Source of the DNA: Voacanga thouarsii
Lineage: Eukaryota; Streptophyta; Magnoliopsida; Gentianales; Apocynaceae
Assembly (NCBI GenBank): GCA_026120185.1
Contig: JANUWF010002021.1
Coordinates: 1,053,001 to 1,117,000 of the forward strand
Reading direction: 5' to 3'
DNA length: 64,000 nt
The notes under the pieces were generated by a model. That model saw nothing but the letters and a program-made list of their open reading frames with translations. It searched no databases and was not told where the DNA came from. A program made the translations under genes and the position numbers. This document shows positions 58,185 to 64,000 of the stretch, in pieces. Each line of letters begins with the position of its first letter. Position 1 is the stretch's first letter.

Positions 58185-61100
58185 TATAATACCTTATATT
58201 TTTAAATTTTAGATAGCTACTACTCTTGATACAATAGGAATTTGTATCAGTAGCCAGAATTAGAAATGAATAGTATAATGAGACGAACATCTTAGAGCAA
58301 TAAAAATATCTAGGGCGTTATTGGAATTTTAGAATTTATAAGGATCTAGATGGAATTTTGGATTTGTTCTACCCGTTCCCTAAATATTCAAATTGCGACT
58401 ATTTTTAGTAGAGTGATAGTTTGGGGGTATGCTCATAACAAAAACTAAACAGTGTGATGAGAGGGATGTTTTGGTATAACCTGAGCTATCAAGAGCATTA
58501 TCGTCATTTTAACTGCATTGGAGTTTTGACCGTAAATTGGAAAGAATTGAGAATTTTGATTCCTGCTGTTGAGTTCAGTGAAATTTATAAATTCCATTGG
58601 TGGAATAAAATATTTTCCCGATATTAACCGAGATTATAGTTATTTTATAAGGAAATTCTAAAATGCAGTCGAAATTGAGACAATTTGTCGAATATAATTG
58701 TTGGATGAAAACAAGTGTCAAAATACTATTGGAGAAGTAAAATATTTATGGGATTATTAAATTGCAAAAGCTTATTGAATAAGCTTAAGAATTATCTATT
58801 AAAATTAAATCCACCAACATGAAGTTAGCTTTAAATGGATAGCCCACAATGTAATTAATGTTGGTTGACTTTGGGCACTAGAATAGAGGTGGATGGGCTG
58901 TAAAACAGTGAGAAATTCCTCCAAGAGAAGAACAAAAGGAAGGAGAGGAAGAAAAGAATGGAAAAGGAAAGAAAAGCTAGAAAAAAATACAGAAAAAGGG
59001 GAGAAGAGAGAGAAGAAGAGTTCTAGGAGAGAAAAAGGGAAACTTGTTGCATTTTTCAGCCAAATCAAGCTACAAACAAGGTAAACACTCAAGCTTCAAG
59101 AATTAAAGTTGTCGATTAAACCATGATGATTGCTTTGATATAAAATTTGTTGGTAAATTCATGCTATTTAGGAATTTTTTCTCAAGAATTCATGCTTGTT
59201 TGTGAGTTTGTGTGTGTGTCGGTTGGTGAGGATGATTTTATGCTATGTTTTATATGGTTATTAAAGGTGTTTTCATGTTGGTTTGGCTCATGGCTACACA
59301 AGAATCGTGTGAAATAGGAAGGAAAACTAGACGAATTATTAAAGGAAAATGAATGGTTTATTGTTGTTGTTTGTGAATGTTAAATTTAGATTGGAAAATA
59401 TGGTTTTTCTAAGCTAAATATGCCTGAAAATCAGATATGAATGCTGTTTTGGTAACATTTGAGAAGGATTAAGTGATATATAAGCGTTTGGATTGAAGGA
59501 GAATGAATTTGTGATGTTATTTGATGGAGGAAAAGAAGAAACATGAAAAGCTGAAAGCTGTTTTGCCTCACTAGTGTGTCACGGCTCAGAGGCTGTCTGA
59601 ATAATGTTCATAATCATAAATTTGGAGATATTATGAGCATTTTGATATAAAATAGAGCTTAATCGAAATTGTGGATCAAAAGTCACATTAAAAACAAAAT
59701 CGAGTGTGAAAGCTGAAAAATTCCAGCTTTTGTGTGAATGAATGAAATTCAAGGAATTTAATTTGTTTGCATTATTGGAAGAATGAAAGGATGAAAGACC
59801 ATATGAATACCTTAAATTATGTGTAGAAAAGGATGGAGAAGTGGATAATGGATTTTGGTTATTTTGGAAAGGCTATTCCATTATATTTGGAAATAGGGAA
59901 AATGAGAAATAAATGATTTTCATTTTACTCTGGTAATCCATTATCCTAGATTTAATTACTAAGTTGAGAATAAAATGACTTTAATGTAGGTTTCTATGTT
60001 AAAGACTTGAGGAAAAGCTAGAAACGTTACACTTACGGCTATTTGATATAGGGCACGAGGTGAGTCCTACTTGTTTTATAAAATCTATTTTATGCCAGTG
60101 AAATTATGTTTTATTGAGAAATGTTCTATGAACCCTTTTGGTTTTTCTAAATGAGAATATGGTTTTTCTAAGAAAAAATTACATTGTGGTATTTTAGATT
60201 TGAATGAAAACATGGATTTTCATTTTTGGAATTATTTATAGTATGTGACCGTTTCCTAAAGTATAACAATGAGATTGAGAAACCTTTGTATTTTCCTAAA
60301 CAATATATGGTTTTCCTGAACGAGAATGGCTTCTCTGAACAGAAAATTTTGGAAACTTTAGGAAATAATATTTTCTACAAGGACTTTTGGGTTACTTAAA
60401 TTATGAATAATTCTTCAATACAAATGTAAACTTGAAAGGCTTTCTTCTCATTAATTATGAGATGAAATCATATTTTATGTTGGGAAAGCATTAATGTTCC
60501 TTTCATGGAAAGGATATTTTGGAAATGTGAGTTATGAATATAATGGAATTATAATTGAGATTTCTTGAATTCAATTCTTCCTTTTGGATTAGAATTCTGG
60601 AATTCTTGAATAATACTCTTTTGAAATCGGGTTTTCTTCAAATGACAAAAACACACTTGAAAACTCACTTTATTGTACGAAAAGGACTTTTTTTTTATCC
60701 TTTTTTGCTGCGATTTTGGAAAATAATCTCTCAGTATGAGATTAGCTTTTGGAAAAACGGTATTTTAACTTCGAAAAATATTTTATTGGTATTCCTTTTG
60801 GAATAAGATAATTAATTGGCCTTGTGAGCCAATGGGATTAATCAGCTGGTCTTGTGAGCCAGTGAGATCAATTTTTGAAAAATAATTTTTTGGCACCAAA
60901 AAATGTTTTATTGGTATTCTTTTGGTAATGGATATTTAACTGGCCTTGTGAGCCAGTAGAATTGGACAGCTCTTGTGAATCTGTGGAAACATTAAGTACT
61001 CAACAAGAGATGATCTTTGTACTAGCTCACGTTAGAGGTAGACGACCCTAAGTAACCTAACTAGTTCTGGGGATGGTCTTAATCTAAATAAGCTAGTGGA

Positions 61101-61836
61101 ATGTTAGAAACGATTGAGGACTTACTAGATGGGTTGGTAAGTGCTGTTTGACCTCTTGCTCCCTCTTGTATGAGGAACGATGTAGGAATGGATCCCCACA
61201 CATAAGCAAGTAATAAATTATAACCCATGCCCCCTCTCATGTGAGGAACATATGGTGATCCGAAGGCATATGAATCTAATAAATTAGGTAGAGTATGACA
61301 ACATATTTACCTCTCTGGCAATTCATAGTTGAGTGCTATAGGCTTGTGTTCATATTATAACAAGACTGTGATGCTAAAGGCAAAGCCTTGTGACCTTTGC
61401 ACGTAGGCCGACCTTCTATTGAAAGAAGTGTTTGCATTTCCAAAATTGGGGCCATGATATTGAATAGAACACAATTTTCAAAAAAATGACTGTATTCTAA
61501 ATAAACTCTTTCTTAGAAAGTTTTAGAATTGTTTTCAGGAGAAAAATGCAGTGCTTTCCCATAATGGTTTTATAAAGTCACAGTTGAAAACACATTTATC
61601 TATTTGTTTATAAATCACAAGCACACATGGGACTCACTGGGTGATTTTCACTCACAAGTGTATTATTTCTCTTCAAATTTTAGGAATCAACGGTGCACTG
61701 GAAGCTCGATAGACTCCCAGAGGCTCATGCTGCATCTTGAATTTATTATGGAATGAATAATCGTACTTTAGACCATACTTTATATTACTTTCTACAATGC
61801 ATAAAATATATGTTGGAACTTTTCCGCCATGCATAT
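58185..61836 (+). repeat. Chr-7 3' LTR, truncated at its 3' end
   Basis: Starts TATAATACCTTATATTTT (the first G changed to A) and is cut at 61836 by Chr-8. It contains a CAAGGTAAAC splice-donor-like site at 59077-59086, a purine-rich stretch at 58915-59045 and the CTTGTGAGCCA repeats near 60819-60990. Frames at 58805-59092 come from the purine tract. Confidence 0.88.
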
Positions 61837-62995
61837 TGTAATACCCCAATTTAAACCACCATTAGTTCTTGGGGAAAGTCATGCATAGCATAGTATCCTA
61901 TATTGTATTTGAAAATTTTGAACTATTTTTATGAAGTATATGTGATTTATGTTTTTGATATTCAATGGATTTATTTATTTGTAAATAGTTGTGTTAGATG
62001 AGATGGTAGGGCTTTTATTTTTATTGAGTAGAATTTAATAGAAAAGGACTGAAGTGAGTTGAGTAGGAGCTAAGGGAATTTATTTGAAGAATATTTAAAC
62101 AAGAGTTGTTGTGGAATAGTGGTTAGTACTTGGTGTGCATTTCATGGTGACTTGAGTTCAAATTCCAACTCTTGCAAGCATTTTTCTTCTTTTTCCTAAT
62201 TTATTTCTTTTCCCCCTGTTTTTCCTCCTCTTGGCCGAAAATTCTAGGGCTTCTGCCACCTTAGTTTCCCACTTCCTAAAGTATAGGAATGCGATTATTC
62301 TGGGTTTGTTTATTAAAGAATTAAAGCAAATTAAATTCCTATTATTTTCTAGTTAATGTTTTACCTTAATATTTAGGGATTTTAAATATTTCAAAATCTA
62401 AAATTTTCAAGTTTATTATATAAAGGATTGATTAAGGAAATTAAATGTAGAAATATTTATCTTGGAAGCTACATTGTAGTTGCCATTTTTAATAGGAGAA
62501 AAGTCTCCCCAAATTAATTTCCTTTAAAGAATTTTAGTTTGATAAGAGATAATGTTGAATTTTTAATTTTAAAAAATATTTCTTGGGAATATACTATTTT
62601 CGAAAATAGGAAATTTGAGAGAAAGAAATTTCAGCTTTATCTCCTAAGAAAATGGATTTTGTCTCTAAATATAATTATTCCCTAATTACCTATTTTTGCC
62701 TAGAATAAATTAGAGTATTAATTAAATTATTTCTTGCATTAATATCCTATTTTTCTTACTTAAAATTTCTGGAAAATTAAAAGCCCTAGCCGCTACTATC
62801 ATATCTAATTTAGCTCAAGTAGAACTCTTCAATCTTAGTATAATCCTATCCAAGATATCCTACAACCAATCAAAGCTTATTTAACAAATTAAAAACCAGA
62901 ATTTCTCCTTTCCTTTCACCCTTGTTTCGGCCACCAACTTATACACACACACACACACATGCATGAAAAATTCCAGCTAAAGTGGCTCTCAAGCC
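61837..62995 (+). repeat. Chr-8: chromovirus LTR, 5' third, truncated
   Basis: Starts TGTAATACCCCAATTTAAACC and follows Chr-6 for about 1.15 kb, to the CCAGCTAAAGTGGCTCTCAA region. It then joins copia LTR sequence. Left flank CATAT (61832-61836) may be its target copy. It contains a (CA)n run at about 62943-62960. Confidence 0.85.
62104..62178 (+). other. tRNA-like module in Chr-8 LTR
   Basis: GTTGTTGTGGAATAGTGG, a TTGGTG spacer, then GACTTGAGTTCAAATTCCAA. It starts about 270 bp into the LTR. Confidence 0.6.
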
Positions 62996-63383
62996 TAATA
63001 ATTAAATTAATTAAAACACCAAATGGGCCAATATAAAATTCTCCCTTTTTAGACCTTTTGTTTTATTCTAGCCTAATAAATTAATTAGACAACTCGAAGA
63101 AAATAAAATTCATTTTATACAAGGCCAATCCCTCAACCCAAAACCATCAGGACTTAAGGGTTATTCCGAGGACCAAAAGACACATCATCTTGGCTACTAA
63201 AATGACCAAAATACCCTACTATAGAAATAGCTGTCTTTTGCATTTTGAATATTTTCTAACATCACCATAAAGAAATATTGAGCTCAAGGACAATGCTGCG
63301 TTAGCAAAGTCACAGACCTACAAGTATAATGACAAAAATACCCTTCTACGCATTACCGTACATTTAGAGAGGAAGAGTGTACT
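62996..63383 (-). repeat. Cop-5: fragment of a Cop-1-type LTR
   Basis: Matches 5620-5990 of the Cop-1 LTR in the same orientation (GGGTTATTCCGAGGACC, TGGCTACTAAAATGACC, GTACATTTAGAGAGGAAG). Both ends are cut: Chr-8 sequence on the left, Chr-9 on the right. No terminal repeats. Confidence 0.88.
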
Positions 63384-64000
63384 TGTAATACCCTGTATTA
63401 AGCCACCTTTATTATGTGGGGAGAGTCATGCATGTCATTACATTTTATATTACATTTGGTAATTTCAATTATTTTCATGAATATATGAATTCCATGAGTT
63501 TGCTATTTCTTGAATTTCTTTATCATGATGTAGTTGTGTTACTCGAGTTAGTTGAGCTTTTGTTTTATTAAGGAGAATTTATTAGCAAGGAAATGAAGTA
63601 AGTGAGTAGGAGCTAAGGGAATTTGTTAGGGGAATATTTACAGAAGTGTTGTTGTGGTTTAGTGGATAATGCTTGGTGTTTAATTCTTGGTGGGCTTGAG
63701 TTTGAATCCTAACTACTGCAAATCCTTTCCTTCCTTTTATTTTCTTTCCTCTAATTTTTCTAAGCCTTGGCCGAAATCCACCTAGAGTAGCCGCCACCTT
63801 GGAGTCTAATTCCTAAAAGTTAGGAGTGTGATTTATCTTGGGATTATTTTATAAATCATTTGAAAATAAATTAAATCCTTATTTTTAATAACTTGTCATA
63901 ATTTTTTTGAAAATTTTAAATAATACTAATCTGGATTTTTTAAAAGCTATATCTTAGTAAATTCATAGGAAATAAAGAATATAGATATATAGCTTATTTT
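63384..64000 (+). repeat. Chr-9: chromovirus LTR, start only
   Basis: Starts TGTAATACCCTGTATTAAGCC and resembles Chr-8 and Chr-6 until the window ends. The left flank GTACT (63379-63383) would be the target copy. The minus-strand frame at 63582-63797 is not credible as a gene. Confidence 0.85.
63647..63720 (+). other. tRNA-like module in Chr-9 LTR
   Basis: GTGTTGTTGTGGTTTAGTGG, spacer, then GGCTTGAGTTTGAATCCTAA. It starts about 263 bp into the LTR; the best box-A-like match of the six. Confidence 0.65.

Larger units (their letters stand above)
52398..61836 (+). mobile_element. Chr-7: second chromovirus-type gypsy family, decayed
   Basis: 5' LTR fragment, tRNA-Met-type primer site, 5S-like stretch, worn gag, RT, RNase H, integrase and chromodomain-like tail, polypurine tract and 3' LTR truncated by Chr-8. 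Its LTR (about 3.75 kb when both copies are combined) differs from the Chr-1/5/6 family and lacks their tRNA-like module. Protease could not be identified. Confidence 0.88.

Noticed and set aside
58805..59092. Short frames on both strands near the Chr-7 LTR purine stretch
   Set aside because: The plus frame is Lys/Arg/Glu-rich and the minus frame Phe/Ser/Leu-rich, complementary results of one AG-rich tract.
1..64000. Host protein-coding genes or a new multi-gene system
   Set aside because: Every recognisable protein segment belongs to gag or pol of LTR retrotransposons. The remaining open frames are short, low-complexity or within LTRs. I cannot support any host gene or accessory system.

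Overview
The window is plant nuclear DNA made almost entirely of nested LTR retrotransposons. Evidence for a plant: Ty1/copia, chromovirus-type Ty3/gypsy and Athila-type Ty3/gypsy proteins, a tRNA-Asp-type primer site of the Athila kind, tRNA-Met-type primer sites, and a plant-type 5S rRNA-derived stretch. Base composition is AT-rich. I found no host protein-coding gene. A eudicot is plausible, but the sequence alone does not fix the species. The pattern fits gene-poor, pericentromere-like heterochromatin.

Names used below. Cop-1 to Cop-5 are copia sequences. Chr-1 to Chr-9 are chromovirus LTRs or elements; Chr-7 is a separate family and the others share one roughly 3.4 kb LTR. Ath-1 to Ath-6 are Athila-like elements with LTRs of about 1.5 kb. 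One foldback MITE is also present.

Layout. 1-6743: 5' half of Cop-1 (minus), with gag, protease, integrase and part of RT in one frame broken by four stops, then a long leader, primer site and 2 kb LTR. It sits in Ath-1, an Athila LTR remnant (6744-11916). Ath-1 also holds the solo LTR Chr-1 (6921-11646), which holds the solo LTR Cop-2 (9539-10985). Ath-1 is inserted in the gag of the SIRE-like Cop-3 (11917-14741, minus), and Cop-3 lies in the 5' LTR of Chr-2. Chr-2 (14742-17284) also holds the solo LTR Ath-2. Chr-3 (17285-21042, minus) and Chr-4 (21043-23879, plus, holding solo LTR Ath-3) are LTR pieces. Chr-5 (minus) begins at 23880. Its 3' LTR holds the MITE, and the MITE holds Ath-4 (27607-33599), a non-autonomous element with two LTRs. 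Chr-5 pol is split by the solo LTR Chr-6 (35901-51825), which contains Ath-5 (solo), Ath-6 (a 9.3 kb decayed element with pol) and Cop-4 (solo). Chr-5 resumes at 51826 and stops at about 52397, against the 5' LTR fragment of Chr-7 (52398-61836, plus). Chr-7 carries a 5S rRNA-like stretch and decayed pol. Chr-8, a copia LTR fragment (Cop-5) and Chr-9 fill 61837-64000.

No coding region is intact. In Cop-1 and Ath-6 pol the damage is nearly all nonsense codons without frameshifts, and most of these stops fit C-to-T or G-to-A change. Seven insertions are solo LTRs with recognisable 5-bp target duplications, so LTR-LTR recombination has been common. The observations most worth following are a tRNA-like module at a fixed place in six chromovirus LTRs, the 5S-like stretch inside Chr-7, a hairpin abutting the end of two copia LTRs whose stem sequence differs while its position does not, and the unrecognised reading frame in Ath-4.
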